Positions 46,374-55,943 of a DNA stretch of 64,000 bases are shown piece after piece (the first letter of the stretch is position 1; each line of letters begins with the position of its first letter). The notes below the pieces were generated by a model. That model saw only the letters and a list, made by a program, of their open reading frames with translations. It ran no database searches and had not been told where the DNA came from. The DNA comes from Corynebacterium sp. P4-C1. Its GTDB lineage: Bacteria; Actinomycetota; Actinomycetes; Mycobacteriales; Mycobacteriaceae. The stretch spans positions 868,001-932,000 of the forward strand of contig NZ_CP129966.1 in assembly GCF_030503595.1 (NCBI RefSeq), read 5' to 3'. Position numbers and translations under genes: made by a program.

Positions 46374-49300
46374 CGGAGACCACGCGCTTTTTCGCGGGTT
46401 TGTCGATGCCTGCGCCCCTCACCGAGACCTTCTCCACGTCGAACATCTCGCTCAGGAAGTCGGCAATCCACTGCAGCAGCTCCTCGTCGCGGAGATTCGG
46501 GGCGTTGAGGGCCTTCTTCGCCCCACCTTCGCGCGGGAACGGCACCTGGACTGCCTTTGCCGCGGCGCGGTAATTCGAGCCTGGGTACAGGCGTTTGAGG
46601 CGCACCTGCTTCGAGTCGGGCATGTCCACCGGGTGGACTTTCAGGCGCGTGCCCTGCATGGTGATGTCGGCTACCCCGGCGCGGCGGGCCTGGTGGCGCA
46701 AACGTGCGACGGCGAAGAGGCGCTCGACTTCCTCGGGCATCTCGCCGAAGCGGTCGACCAATTCCTCGGCCACATGGGAAAGTTCCGCGTCGTCGCGGGC
46801 GGCGGCGAGCTTGCGGTAGCTCTCCAAGCGGAGGCGCTCGGAATTGATGTAGGTCTCGGGGATGTGTGCGTCGACAGGCAGGTCGATGCGGATCTCCTTG
46901 GGGCCTTGGTCGGTGGCGTCGACGACGTCGCCGGACATGAGGGCCTTGTAGGTCTCCACGGCCTCACCCACGAGGCGCACGTACATGTCGAAGCCGACGC
47001 CGGCGATGTGGCCGGACTGCTCCGCGCCGAGCACGTTGCCGGCGCCGCGCATCTCCAAGTCCTTCTGGGCGACCGCAATTCCGGCGCCGAGGTCGTTGTT
47101 CTGAGCGATGGTGGCCAGGCGGTCGTACGAGGTCTCGGTGAGCACCTTGTCCTTGGGGTACAGGAAGTAGGCGTAGCCGCGCTCGCGGGAGCGGCCGACG
47201 CGGCCGCGCAGCTGGTGCAGCTGGCTCAGCCCCATGTTCTGGGCGTTCTCGACAATCAGGGTGTTGGCGTTGGCGATGTCCAGGCCAGTCTCCACAATGG
47301 TGGTGCACACGAGGACGTCGAAGTCGCGGTTCCAGAAGCCCTGCACCGTCTGCTCGAGCAGCTGCTCCCCCATTTGCCCGTGGGCGACGACGATGCGCGC
47401 TTCCGGCACGAGGGTGCGCAGGTGCCGGGCGGTCTTCTCGATGTCGGAGACCTTGTTGTGGATGTAGAAGACCTGGCCGTCGCGAAGCAGCTCGCGCCTG
47501 ATGGCGGCGGCGACCTGCTTGTCTTCCTGCGGACCCACATACGTCAGCACCGGGTGGCGGTCTTCCGGCGGGGTCGTGATCGATGTCATCTCGCGGATGC
47601 CGGTCAGCGACATCTCGAGAGTGCGCGGAATCGGGGTCGCGGTCATGGTGAGGACATCGACGTGCGACTTGAGCGCCTTGATGTGCTCCTTGTGCTCCAC
47701 GCCGAAGCGCTGCTCCTCGTCCACGATGATGAGGCCGAGGTTCTTCCACTGCACGCCCGTCTGCAGGAGGCGGTGGGTGCCGATGACGATGTCGACGGAG
47801 CCGTCGGCAAGCCCCGCCATGATCTTCTTCGCGTCCGCGCCGGTGGTGAAGCGCGACAGCTCCTTCACGTCCACACCAAAGCCGTCCATGCGTTGGCTGA
47901 ACGTCGAGAAATGCTGTTGCGCAAGCAGCGTCGTGGGCACGAGCACGGCGACCTGCTTGCCGTCCTGCACCGCCTTGAACGCGGCGCGCACCGCGACCTC
48001 GGTCTTGCCGAAGCCGACGTCGCCGACGATGACGCGGTCCATCGGCGTGGGCTTTTCCATGTCCGCCTTCACCGCTTCAATCGCGGCCATCTGGTCTTCA
48101 GTCTCGACGAAGGGGAAATTGTCCTCCATCTCGATCTGCCAGGGCGAATCCGGAGCGAATGCGTGCCCAGGGGCGGACGCGCGCTTGGCGTAGAGCTGCA
48201 CGAGCTCTCCCGCGATTTCGCGCACCGCCGCACGGGCCTTCTTCTTCGTGTTCTTCCAGTCGGAGCCGCCCATCTTGCTTAACGACGGCTGCTCCCCGCC
48301 CGAGTATTTGCTCAGCAAGTCCAGGGACTCCATGGGCACCCACAACTGGTCGGCGGGCTGGCCGCGCTTGGCCGGCTGGTACTCCAGCACGATGTACTCG
48401 CGACGCGAAGAATCCTCGCCGGTGCCGATCGTGCGCTCGGCCATTTTCACGAACCGGCCGATGCCGTGGGTGTCGTGCACGACGTAGTCGCCAGGTTTGA
48501 GCGCCAGCGGGTCGACCCGGTTGCGGCGGCGCGGGGCACGACGCTTGGCACCGGCGATATCGCCGACACGGTTGCCGGTCACGTCGGTCTCGGTGAACAC
48601 GACCAATCCGGGGCCTGGGAAGGTCAAACCTGCGTGCGACAGCGCCTGGTAGAGCGTGACCTGGCCGTCGACGGGCTCGAGGCCGGCAGTGGCCACGCGC
48701 GCGGAAATGCCGTTTTCGCGCAGGCGCTCCGCCATGCGGTCCACGGTCCCCTTCGCCGGCGCGGTGAATGCGGCGCGGCCGCCGTTTTTCAGGTGCATCT
48801 TCACCTGGCCGTACAGCGCCTCGATCTGCTTCGGGTCGCCCTTCGGTGCTGGCGCGGCCTCGAATTCGAGGGGCAGGGTGGCTTCGTCGTCCTCGCCCGC
48901 GGCGAACATGCCGGGAGGCGCGAAGGTCCACCACGCGTTGCCGGCCTCGCGGGCCGAGACCTCCAGGGATTCGAAGGATCGGTAAGAGCTCGCCGACACA
49001 TCCAGGCCTTCTGCCGCGACGGGTCCGTCGGCGCCCATCGCGGCGGCCTCCCAACCTGCCTCGAGGAATTCCTGGTCGGTCGCCTGCAAATCGGAGATGC
49101 GGGTGCGCACCTTCTCCGGCGATGTCACCAGCACCACGGAGCCTTCCGGCATGAGCTCGGGCAGCACCGCGTACGGCGCACCGGTCAGCGCGGGGATGAG
49201 CGCCTCCATGCCGTCGGCGTGCGTGCCGTCGGAAATGCGGGTGAGCAGCTCCACCAGGGTCCGGTTGCCGGGGTGGGCCTCGGCGAGGGAGGCGGCGGAC

Positions 49301-50007
49301 GCTTTGACGGCATCGTCGATAAGCAATTGGCGCGCGGGATGCAGCTCGACGCGCGCGATGTCTTCGATGGTGCGCTGGTCCGCAACCGCGAATGTGCGCA
49401 GGTCAGTAACCTCGTCGCCCCAGAACTCGATGCGCACCGGGTGCTCGGCCGTCGTCGGGAACACATCGATGATGCCGCCGCGGGTGGCGAATTCCCCGCG
49501 GCCGGAGACCATGTCGACGTGCTCGTACGCGAAACTCGTCAATGATGCGGCGAGCTCCTCGAAGTCGTATTCCTCGCCGTGTGCAACCTCAATCGGCGCC
49601 ACCGCCGGCAGCACCGGCTGGCACATAGCGCGCGCGGAAGCCACCACGACCGACGTCTCCGCGAGCCCGTGCAGCACCTGATTCCGCTTGCCGACGATGT
49701 CCGCGGCGGGCGACAGACGCTCGTGCGGCAACGTCTCGAACGCCGGCATCAACGCCACCCGCTCATCACCGAGCAACGCCGAGAGTTCGGCGGCGAGATC
49801 CTCGGCCTCGTGCCCAGTCGCAGTGACGAGCAGCACCGGCACGGTGCGCGCGATCGTCGCCGCCGCCCACGGACGCACCTGGTCAATGCCGGTGACGTGC
49901 AGCGACGGCTCCCCCACCCGTTTGCTCAGACCCTTCAACTTCGGATCCGTCATCGCCTGGGTCAGCACCCCGGCGAGCATCGGCACATTCTGCGGCTGGT
50001 CAGCCAT
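46363..50007 (-). CDS. mfd: transcription-repair coupling factor
   Basis: Removes stalled RNA polymerase and recruits UvrA. 1214 aa. N-terminal UvrB-like region (LMPAFETLPHERLSP, VASARAMCQPVLP), RNA-polymerase interaction domain (LKPGDYVVHDTHGIGRF), then the translocase with GDVGFGKTEVAVRAAFKA, LVPTTLLAQQHFSTF, VDEEQRFGVEHK, MTATPIPRTLEMSLTG and GRVGRSRERGYAYFLYP, and the C-terminal TRCF domain. ATG 50007 has AGGGGG upstream and gives MADQPQN; the longer frame through the tRNA is not used. Confidence 0.97.
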   Translation of the reverse strand: MADQPQNVPMLAGVLTQAMTDPKLKGLSKRVGEPSLHVTGIDQVRPWAAATIARTVPVLLVTATGHEAEDLAAELSALLGDERVALMPAFETLPHERLSPAADIVGKRNQVLHGLAETSVVVASARAMCQPVLPAVAPIEVAHGEEYDFEELAASLTSFAYEHVDMVSGRGEFATRGGIIDVFPTTAEHPVRIEFWGDEVTDLRTFAVADQRTIEDIARVELHPARQLLIDDAVKASAASLAEAHPGNRTLVELLTRISDGTHADGMEALIPALTGAPYAVLPELMPEGSVVLVTSPEKVRTRISDLQATDQEFLEAGWEAAAMGADGPVAAEGLDVSASSYRSFESLEVSAREAGNAWWTFAPPGMFAAGEDDEATLPLEFEAAPAPKGDPKQIEALYGQVKMHLKNGGRAAFTAPAKGTVDRMAERLRENGISARVATAGLEPVDGQVTLYQALSHAGLTFPGPGLVVFTETDVTGNRVGDIAGAKRRAPRRRNRVDPLALKPGDYVVHDTHGIGRFVKMAERTIGTGEDSSRREYIVLEYQPAKRGQPADQLWVPMESLDLLSKYSGGEQPSLSKMGGSDWKNTKKKARAAVREIAGELVQLYAKRASAPGHAFAPDSPWQIEMEDNFPFVETEDQMAAIEAVKADMEKPTPMDRVIVGDVGFGKTEVAVRAAFKAVQDGKQVAVLVPTTLLAQQHFSTFSQRMDGFGVDVKELSRFTTGADAKKIMAGLADGSVDIVIGTHRLLQTGVQWKNLGLIIVDEEQRFGVEHKEHIKALKSHVDVLTMTATPIPRTLEMSLTGIREMTSITTPPEDRHPVLTYVGPQEDKQVAAAIRRELLRDGQVFYIHNKVSDIEKTARHLRTLVPEARIVVAHGQMGEQLLEQTVQGFWNRDFDVLVCTTIVETGLDIANANTLIVENAQNMGLSQLHQLRGRVGRSRERGYAYFLYPKDKVLTETSYDRLATIAQNNDLGAGIAVAQKDLEMRGAGNVLGAEQSGHIAGVGFDMYVRLVGEAVETYKALMSGDVVDATDQGPKEIRIDLPVDAHIPETYINSERLRLESYRKLAAARDDAELSHVAEELVDRFGEMPEEVERLFAVARLRHQARRAGVADITMQGTRLKVHPVDMPDSKQVRLKRLYPGSNYRAAAKAVQVPFPREGGAKKALNAPNLRDEELLQWIADFLSEMFDVEKVSVRGAGIDKPAKKRVVSVSE

Positions 50008-50048
50008 CGAACCCCCTGGTTGAAGCTTAAGTCCGGGCGATAAAAAAG

Positions 50049-50120
50049 CTTCCCCACCAGGACTCGAACCTAGAATGACGGTACCAAAAACCGCAGTGTT
50101 GCCAATTACACCATGGGGAA
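50049..50120 (-). tRNA. tRNA-Gln (UUG)
   Basis: 72 nt. Acceptor TTCCCCA/TGGGGAA, D stem GTGT/ACAC, anticodon stem GCGGT/ACCGT with loop TTTTGGT (anticodon TTG), T arm CTAGG-TTCGAGT-CCTGG, discriminator G73. It lies 41 bases before mfd on the same strand and may share its transcript. Confidence 0.95.
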
Positions 50121-50210
50121 AGACGGTCAAGAGCTTACCGCATTGCTCATGCGAACAGAATTCCCCTCCACTTCAATGTGCGGAAGGTGTGAGCCAGCTA
50201 CCCTGAACCT

Positions 50211-51623
50211 GTGACGAAGACCAACAAGATCCTTCTCGCTGTCCTTGGCGTGCTGCTGCTCATCGCGGCGGTCATGGGTGGAGCCATCGCCGCGCGCAGC
50301 GGTCTTTTCGGCTCCGGCGACGACATCGCGCAGCCCTACAACGAGACGCGCTACAGCGGAACGATCGAGAACGCGGAAGGGCTTATCGAGGCCGCGGACC
50401 CCGTCCCCGTCGTACTCGTCGTCCGCTTCCACGACAACGGCGAGACAGGTGAGTTGACCTCCCCCACCTTGAAGCGCCACTCCACGCTGACCCGGACCGA
50501 CGAGCACACCTACCGCGAAGAGATTCTTCACGGCGAGGATGTCGACGCTGGCGACAGCGGTGTCGAGTGGACCTTCGAACCTGGCGAGAACGATGCCATG
50601 GACGTCTCCTATACCACCTCCGACGGCGCCTCCGCCTCTGCCGAGCTGCCTCAGACTGACCCGGGGAACACCTCCGGCGAGGTCGGCATTAACCCCGAGG
50701 TAGCCGGCGCCGAACCCGACGGGATCGAATTCCCCGAGCACTCCTACCGCTCCACCGGCACCATCGAATTGGTCCACGCCGACGACCCGTCGAAGAATAT
50801 TTCCGATGAGGTCATCTTCCGCATCTCCCAAGACGCCACCACCCACACCGTCGCCTACCCCGGACGCGGCTGCTACGGCACTGTCGATAGCACCGATCCC
50901 AATATCCGAGTAGAAAACATCACCGTCGGCGACTGCGAAAGCGGCGGCACCTGGAAATTCACTGGCGGCGATGCCAGCGGCGGCTCGGCAGAATTCACCT
51001 CCGCCGACGGCAAGCTCACCGGCTCTTTGAACTTCCACGCCGGCGAGTGGGACGACATTGATGGTGAGATCGGCATTGCCCGCTCGGGCCCGGTGCTGGA
51101 CTTCTACGAGGAGTTCACGGCGGAAGACTCCGGCGCCGGCAAGAAGAAGTCGGCTGAGGAGGGCGACAGCTCCCGTCAGGCCCGGGAGGCTGCTTTCATG
51201 ACGCCGTGGGGTTACGGGGAACTGCTCATCGGGATGAGCGAGAAGGAAGCGACCGAGTTGGGGCTCGATTCCGGCTCGGTCGCCCCCGCGGAGAACGGGA
51301 TCGAGGGGTGCACCACAGCAACATATTCCAAGCTTGGCGTCCCCGAGGCGACGGTGTACCTCGAAAACGGTGTAATCAGCGCGATCCGCGCGGAGGGCGG
51401 CAACGGCTATTTCGAGAACGAGCCGATCCATAGCTGGAAACCCGGCGATGATTTCAACATCGTCCCGGGGCATGAGCCAGAAACCGAGAAGTCCGGCGAA
51501 TGGTCAGTCAAGCACTGGTACCTCGAGGGCGGCAACGGCAACATTCTCCATGTCCGCCTCTTCACCGCAGAGTCCCAGACAACTTTCACGGCCTACACCC
51601 CCGACACTTCCTGCAAAGGGTGA
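50211..51623 (+). CDS. secreted/membrane-anchored protein of unknown function
   Basis: 470 aa. One N-terminal helix (ILLAVLGVLLLIAAVMGGAIA) and an external acidic domain. Two sections open alike (RYSGTIENAEGLIEAADPVP and RSTGTIELVHADDP), which suggests an internal duplication of a beta-rich module. A third section (FMTPWGYGELLIGMSEKEATELG) resembles proteins with a weak lipoprotein-like TxxGYGxLxxGMS motif. Cys residues are paired at CYGTV/GDCES and GCTTA/TSCKG, likely disulfides. I do not recognise a family. Confidence 0.65.
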   Translation: MTKTNKILLAVLGVLLLIAAVMGGAIAARSGLFGSGDDIAQPYNETRYSGTIENAEGLIEAADPVPVVLVVRFHDNGETGELTSPTLKRHSTLTRTDEHTYREEILHGEDVDAGDSGVEWTFEPGENDAMDVSYTTSDGASASAELPQTDPGNTSGEVGINPEVAGAEPDGIEFPEHSYRSTGTIELVHADDPSKNISDEVIFRISQDATTHTVAYPGRGCYGTVDSTDPNIRVENITVGDCESGGTWKFTGGDASGGSAEFTSADGKLTGSLNFHAGEWDDIDGEIGIARSGPVLDFYEEFTAEDSGAGKKKSAEEGDSSRQAREAAFMTPWGYGELLIGMSEKEATELGLDSGSVAPAENGIEGCTTATYSKLGVPEATVYLENGVISAIRAEGGNGYFENEPIHSWKPGDDFNIVPGHEPETEKSGEWSVKHWYLEGGNGNILHVRLFTAESQTTFTAYTPDTSCKG

Positions 51624-51663
51624 CAGTGCGGGGGTGCGCCCCCTACTCAGCGCCGCATGGCAG

Positions 51664-53169
51664 CTAGTGCCGCCCGGTGTGCTTCTCCAGCGCGGGCTGC
51701 TGACCGGGTTCGACAATGACGTACTGGCCCATCATTCCCTGGTCTTCGTGGTAGAGCATGTGGCAGTGGTACATGTACGCCAGGGTGGGGTCCGGGTGGT
51801 AGCCGAATTCCACGAGCAAGGTCACCGTCGTTTGTGGAGGCACGAAAATCGTGTCGTGCCAGCCCTGGGTGAACGCAACGGCCCCGCCGTCGACGGACTC
51901 CACCGTGAACCGCGCGTTGTGGATGTGGAAGTTGTGCGGCCAGTCCGCGTTCTCATTGGTCACCCGCCAGATCTCGGGGCCGGAGTGGTCGACGACGACG
52001 TCGACGCGTTCCATGTCCATTGTCTGCCCGTTGATCTCGAATCCACTCAGCGCGAACTCGCGCTCGACTGCGCCGGAAGCGTCAGGCTTATCGACGCCCA
52101 CCAGCGTCCCCGGCACCTCCCCCACCTCCGGGGTGTTCTCATCGGGGCCAGTGATCTTCACTAGGTCGAAGGTATCCCGGAGGCCGAAACCGTTGGCTAC
52201 CTCTTCCTTGGGGAGACCGCCGCCGTCGGGGACGCCGTCGCTACGCAGCATGAGGTCCTCGCCGGGCTCGAGGTCGACGAGGATCTCGGCGCGTTCGCCG
52301 GGGCTGAGCAGGATACTGTCGACCTCCACCGGTTCGCTCAACAGTCCTTGGTCGGTGGCGATGACGTGGAAGGGCTTCCCCACGACAAGGTTGTGGAAGC
52401 GCATCGTCGCACCGTTGACCAAGCGCAGACGGACCCGGCGCGTGGTTGCGGTGAACTGCGGCTTGGTGATGCCGTTGATGAGCGGAGTGGTCCCTAGCAG
52501 CCCGTAGTCGGGGTCGAAAGTCGAGTCCAGGCTGGCGTCCGCGCGGAACTTGGCGTCGGTGATGATGACGGGAATGTCGTCGACGCCATAGTCGTGGGGC
52601 AACTCGAGGGCGTCGGATTCGTCGTCCGCGACGATCAGGCCGCCAGCGAGACCCCGGTAGGCGTGCAGTCCGGAGACATTGTGCGGGTGCGGATGATACC
52701 AGCAGGTCGATGCCGGCTGGTCCATGTCCCAGGACGGTTCCCAGGACGTGCCCGGGTCGAACATGAGCGCGGGTCCGCCGTCGGCGGCCGCCGGCAGGTG
52801 GAGGCCGTGCCAGTGCACGACGGTGGGCTCGGTCACCTCGTTGTTGACCTTCATCTCGATGTGCTCGCCGCGGCGCATGTACAGCGTGGGGCCGAGCCAC
52901 GCACCGTTGAAGCCCCACGTGTCGGTCATCTTGCCCGGCAGGATTTCAGTCTGTCCCGCCTGCGCGGTGAGCTCGAAGCGGCGGGTGCCACCCTCCAGCT
53001 CGCCTTCGTACAGCTCCGGCACCGGCAGGTCGCGGTACTCCTCTTTCGCACCCTCGGGCGCGGTCTGACGGAAACGGACACCACCCGGTCCTGCGCAGGC
53101 GGTCGCCGTCGCCGCCGTGGCGAGCAGCATGCCCTTGAAGAACGTGCGCCGTCCGAATTCCCGTTTCAT
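51664..53169 (-). CDS. multicopper oxidase family protein, Tat-exported
   Basis: 501 aa. Tat motif FGRRTFFKG with TATAC lipobox-like end (about residue 25). Three cupredoxin domains; copper ligands HWHGLHLP, CWYHPHPH, WPHNFHIHN and HCHMLYHEDQGMM are complete, so it should be active. CotA/CueO-type enzymes oxidise Cu(I), metals or phenols. It follows its paralogue by 52 bases on the same strand with AGGAGAAC before the ATG. The pair lies in backbone DNA, separate from the copper island. Confidence 0.92.
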   Translation of the reverse strand: MKREFGRRTFFKGMLLATAATATACAGPGGVRFRQTAPEGAKEEYRDLPVPELYEGELEGGTRRFELTAQAGQTEILPGKMTDTWGFNGAWLGPTLYMRRGEHIEMKVNNEVTEPTVVHWHGLHLPAAADGGPALMFDPGTSWEPSWDMDQPASTCWYHPHPHNVSGLHAYRGLAGGLIVADDESDALELPHDYGVDDIPVIITDAKFRADASLDSTFDPDYGLLGTTPLINGITKPQFTATTRRVRLRLVNGATMRFHNLVVGKPFHVIATDQGLLSEPVEVDSILLSPGERAEILVDLEPGEDLMLRSDGVPDGGGLPKEEVANGFGLRDTFDLVKITGPDENTPEVGEVPGTLVGVDKPDASGAVEREFALSGFEINGQTMDMERVDVVVDHSGPEIWRVTNENADWPHNFHIHNARFTVESVDGGAVAFTQGWHDTIFVPPQTTVTLLVEFGYHPDPTLAYMYHCHMLYHEDQGMMGQYVIVEPGQQPALEKHTGRH

Positions 53170-53221
53170 GGTTCTCCTTTTCTGTGTCTTGCTCTGACTT
53201 GATTAGCGGATTAACCAGCGT

Positions 53222-54601
53222 CTAGTGCGAATGGCTCTGGAGTTCCGGCTTCTGCCCCGGTTCGACGATGACGAACTGCCCCATCATTCCGTGGTCCTCG
53301 TGGTTGAGCATGTGGCAGTGGTACATGTACGCCAAGGTCGGGTCCGGGTAGTAGCCGAAGTCGACGTGCAGGGTGACCGTCGCGAGCGGCGGAACATTGA
53401 TCGTGTCGTGCCAGCCCGCACTGAAGTCGATGCGGCCGTTCTCGACGTCGGTGACCAGAAAGCGCGCGTCGTGCACGTGGAAATTGTGCAGCTTGGCGGC
53501 ATTCTCGTTCGTGACTTTCCAGATCTCAGGACCGCGGTGGTCCACCACCTCGTCTACACGCGACATGTCCATCTGCTTGCCGTTGATCTCCATGTCCTTC
53601 AAACGGAATTCACGCTGGACGGTGGCCTTCTCGGGCTCCTCAAATTCGATGAGTGTCTCCGGTAGCGGCGGGAACGCGGGCGCTTCTTCCGGCGGCGCAC
53701 CGATCGCGAGCACGTCGAAGAGGTCGGTGACACCGAAGGTCTGCGCGGTTTCTTCGTCGGGCAGGTCGGCGAAGCGCGGCAGACCGTCACTGCGCAACGC
53801 GAGATCCTTTCCGGGCTCGAGATCCACGACGATCTCCACACGCTCGCCGGAAGTGAGCAAGATCGATTCCGCTTCCACCGGAGTTTCCAGCAGTCCTTGA
53901 TCGGTGGCGACGATCTGGAAGGGAACCCCGAGCGTGAGATTCAAAAATCGCATCGTCGACCCATTGAGGATGCGCAGGCGTAATCGCCGGGTCGTCGCCT
54001 CAAAGCGCGGACTGGTGATCCCGTTGACGATCAAGGTGTCGCCGAGCCAACCGTCGTCGGCGTTGAGCTGGCCGTCGTCGTCGAAATTCGCGTCTCTAAT
54101 CAACACCGGGATGTCGTCCACCCCGTAACGGGAGGGCAAGCCGGGGATGCCGGCGGTGGTGGTGTCGTCGTCAAGCACGATGGCGCCGACGAGCCCGCGG
54201 TACGCCTGGATCGCGGATTCGCCGTGGGGGTGCGGGTGGTACCAGCACGTCGACGCAGGCTGTTCGACGGTCCACGACGGCGACCACGACTCGCCCGGAT
54301 CGAACATGAGCGCCGGTCCCCCGTCTGCCGTGACCGGCAGGTGGAGACCGTGCCAGTGGACAACAGTAGGATCGGGCAGCTCATTGTGCACCGTCATGTC
54401 GATCTGTTCCTCGCGCCGCATGTACAGCGTCGGACCGAGGAACGGCCCATTGAAACCCCACGTCTTCGTCGTCGTGCCCGGCAGGATTTCGTATTCGCCT
54501 TCCTGCGCGGTCAGCTCGAAGCGGCGGACATTGCCGTCGAGTGTCCCTTCATACAGCGGCGGGATCGGCAGCGATCGTGTCGAATCTGTTGCGCCGGTCA
54601 T
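53222..54601 (-). CDS. multicopper oxidase family protein without signal peptide
   Basis: 459 aa. Paralogue of the next gene: shared PPLYEGTLDGNVRRFELTAQ, TWGFNGPFLGPTLYMRR, VVHWHGLHLP, CWYHPHPHGES, KLHNFHVHD and HCHMLNHEDHGMM. All copper ligands are intact. ATG 54601 is the only start close to homology; residues 1-12 contain no Tat or Sec signal, and the sequence upstream belongs to the divergent MFS gene. Unless a start was missed, the product stays in the cytosol, unusual for the family. Confidence 0.88.
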   Translation of the reverse strand: MTGATDSTRSLPIPPLYEGTLDGNVRRFELTAQEGEYEILPGTTTKTWGFNGPFLGPTLYMRREEQIDMTVHNELPDPTVVHWHGLHLPVTADGGPALMFDPGESWSPSWTVEQPASTCWYHPHPHGESAIQAYRGLVGAIVLDDDTTTAGIPGLPSRYGVDDIPVLIRDANFDDDGQLNADDGWLGDTLIVNGITSPRFEATTRRLRLRILNGSTMRFLNLTLGVPFQIVATDQGLLETPVEAESILLTSGERVEIVVDLEPGKDLALRSDGLPRFADLPDEETAQTFGVTDLFDVLAIGAPPEEAPAFPPLPETLIEFEEPEKATVQREFRLKDMEINGKQMDMSRVDEVVDHRGPEIWKVTNENAAKLHNFHVHDARFLVTDVENGRIDFSAGWHDTINVPPLATVTLHVDFGYYPDPTLAYMYHCHMLNHEDHGMMGQFVIVEPGQKPELQSHSH

Positions 54602-54659
54602 TGAGCTCTTACTGCCTCCCAGTTCGCTGGTGTACAGATTCGACCCTACTATCCGAGGT

Positions 54660-55892
54660 GTGTCTTCCCCCATGCCGCATGAAGAGCACAACGCGCGCCG
54701 TTTCATCTGGTCGAACGGCCTACAAAACATCGGTGACCAGGTTGTCGCCCCGAAAACTGTGCTACCGTGGCTGTTCACCGCCGCCGGCGTTCCCGCTGGA
54801 TTCACATCATTTCTGGTGCCGATCCGCGAGTCCGGCTCCATGCTCCCCCAGTTCGCGCTGAGCCCGTGGGTGACATCGGCGGCGTCCCGCAAGCGAGTCT
54901 GGCTGATCGGCTCCTGGGGGCAGTTCATCGCGGCGGCACTGATCGCTGTGGCAGCGATGTTCCTGAACGGCACCGCACTCGGTGTCGCTGTCTTGGTGCT
55001 GCTCGGCATCCAGGCGTGCTTCCGGGCTATCTGCTCGATCGCGGGCAAAGACGTGCAGGGACGCACAATCTCGAAGGGGCATCGCGGCGACATCACCGGG
55101 CGCGCAACGGCGCTCGGCGGCGGATTCACTCTGGCGGTCGGTTTGGCCCTGACATTCCTGCCGAACGACTTGCCGCGCTGGATCCTCGTGCTGCTGCTCG
55201 GCATCGGCGCATCCACCTGGGCGTTTGCCTCGCTCGTCTTCTCCGGAATCAAAGAGCCGGAATCGGAACCGGACGATAACGCCGCCACCCACGGTTTCAA
55301 GGAAATGTGGTCGCTGGTCACGAGTGATAAGGACCTGCAGAAATTCCTCGTCGTGCGCTCGCTGATGCTGGTCACCGCACTGTCGACGCCGTTCATTGTC
55401 GTGCTCGGCCAGGAGCAAGGCTCGGATCTGACGGGGCTTGGTGCCTTCATCATCGCCTCCGGGGGCGCAGCGCTGCTCGGCGGACGCGTGTCCGGCAAAT
55501 GGTCTGATAAATCCTCTAAGAACGCGATGGGCTGGGCGGCCGGCGCAGCCTCGACCGTGCTGGTGCTGCTCGTTCTCAGCGCGCGCTTCGTTCCGGCCGA
55601 CATCAACGCCTGGGTCATGCCCGCGGGATTCTTCCTCGTCAACCTCGCGCACACGACAGTGCGCGTGAGCCGCAAGACCTACCTGGTTGACATGGCCACC
55701 GGTGACAACCGCACCTTGATCACCGGCGTGTCCAACACTGTCATGGGCGTCATGCTGCTCGTGGTGGGCGCTGTGTCCTCAGTCGTCGCCGCCTTCGGCA
55801 CCCAAGCCGCTCTGATATTCCTCGCGGTCATCGGCTTCGTCGGCGTGTTCGGTGCGTCGAATTTGCGTGAAGTCTCTGCGGGAGCAGCCTAA
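54660..55892 (+). CDS. MFS transporter
   Basis: About 410 aa, 12 helices. MFS signs: TAAGVPAGFTSFLVPIRESGSMLPQ in sections, GGGFTLAVGLALTFLPND and LLGGRVSGKWSDKSSK (motif A-like at mid-protein). The substrate is not evident. A TACTAT box (54647-54652) sits right before GTG 54660, so the message is probably leaderless; ATG 54672 is the alternative. Divergent from the cytosolic oxidase gene with 58 bases between. A link to copper is only by position. Confidence 0.8.
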   Translation: MSSPMPHEEHNARRFIWSNGLQNIGDQVVAPKTVLPWLFTAAGVPAGFTSFLVPIRESGSMLPQFALSPWVTSAASRKRVWLIGSWGQFIAAALIAVAAMFLNGTALGVAVLVLLGIQACFRAICSIAGKDVQGRTISKGHRGDITGRATALGGGFTLAVGLALTFLPNDLPRWILVLLLGIGASTWAFASLVFSGIKEPESEPDDNAATHGFKEMWSLVTSDKDLQKFLVVRSLMLVTALSTPFIVVLGQEQGSDLTGLGAFIIASGGAALLGGRVSGKWSDKSSKNAMGWAAGAASTVLVLLVLSARFVPADINAWVMPAGFFLVNLAHTTVRVSRKTYLVDMATGDNRTLITGVSNTVMGVMLLVVGAVSSVVAAFGTQAALIFLAVIGFVGVFGASNLREVSAGAA

Positions 55893-55943
55893 GCGTTAAG
55901 CTAGTCCACGAAATTTCCCAGGAACTGTAAGGAGTACCCCAGC

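Noticed and set aside
50008..50130. Extension of mfd upstream to 50130
   Set aside because: It would run through tRNA-Gln; ATG 50007 has an RBS and matches the family start.
53222..55675. Very long minus-strand open frame extending the oxidase gene by 350 codons to 55675
   Set aside because: Homology to multicopper oxidases begins at 54601; the upstream part is antisense to a well-supported MFS gene.
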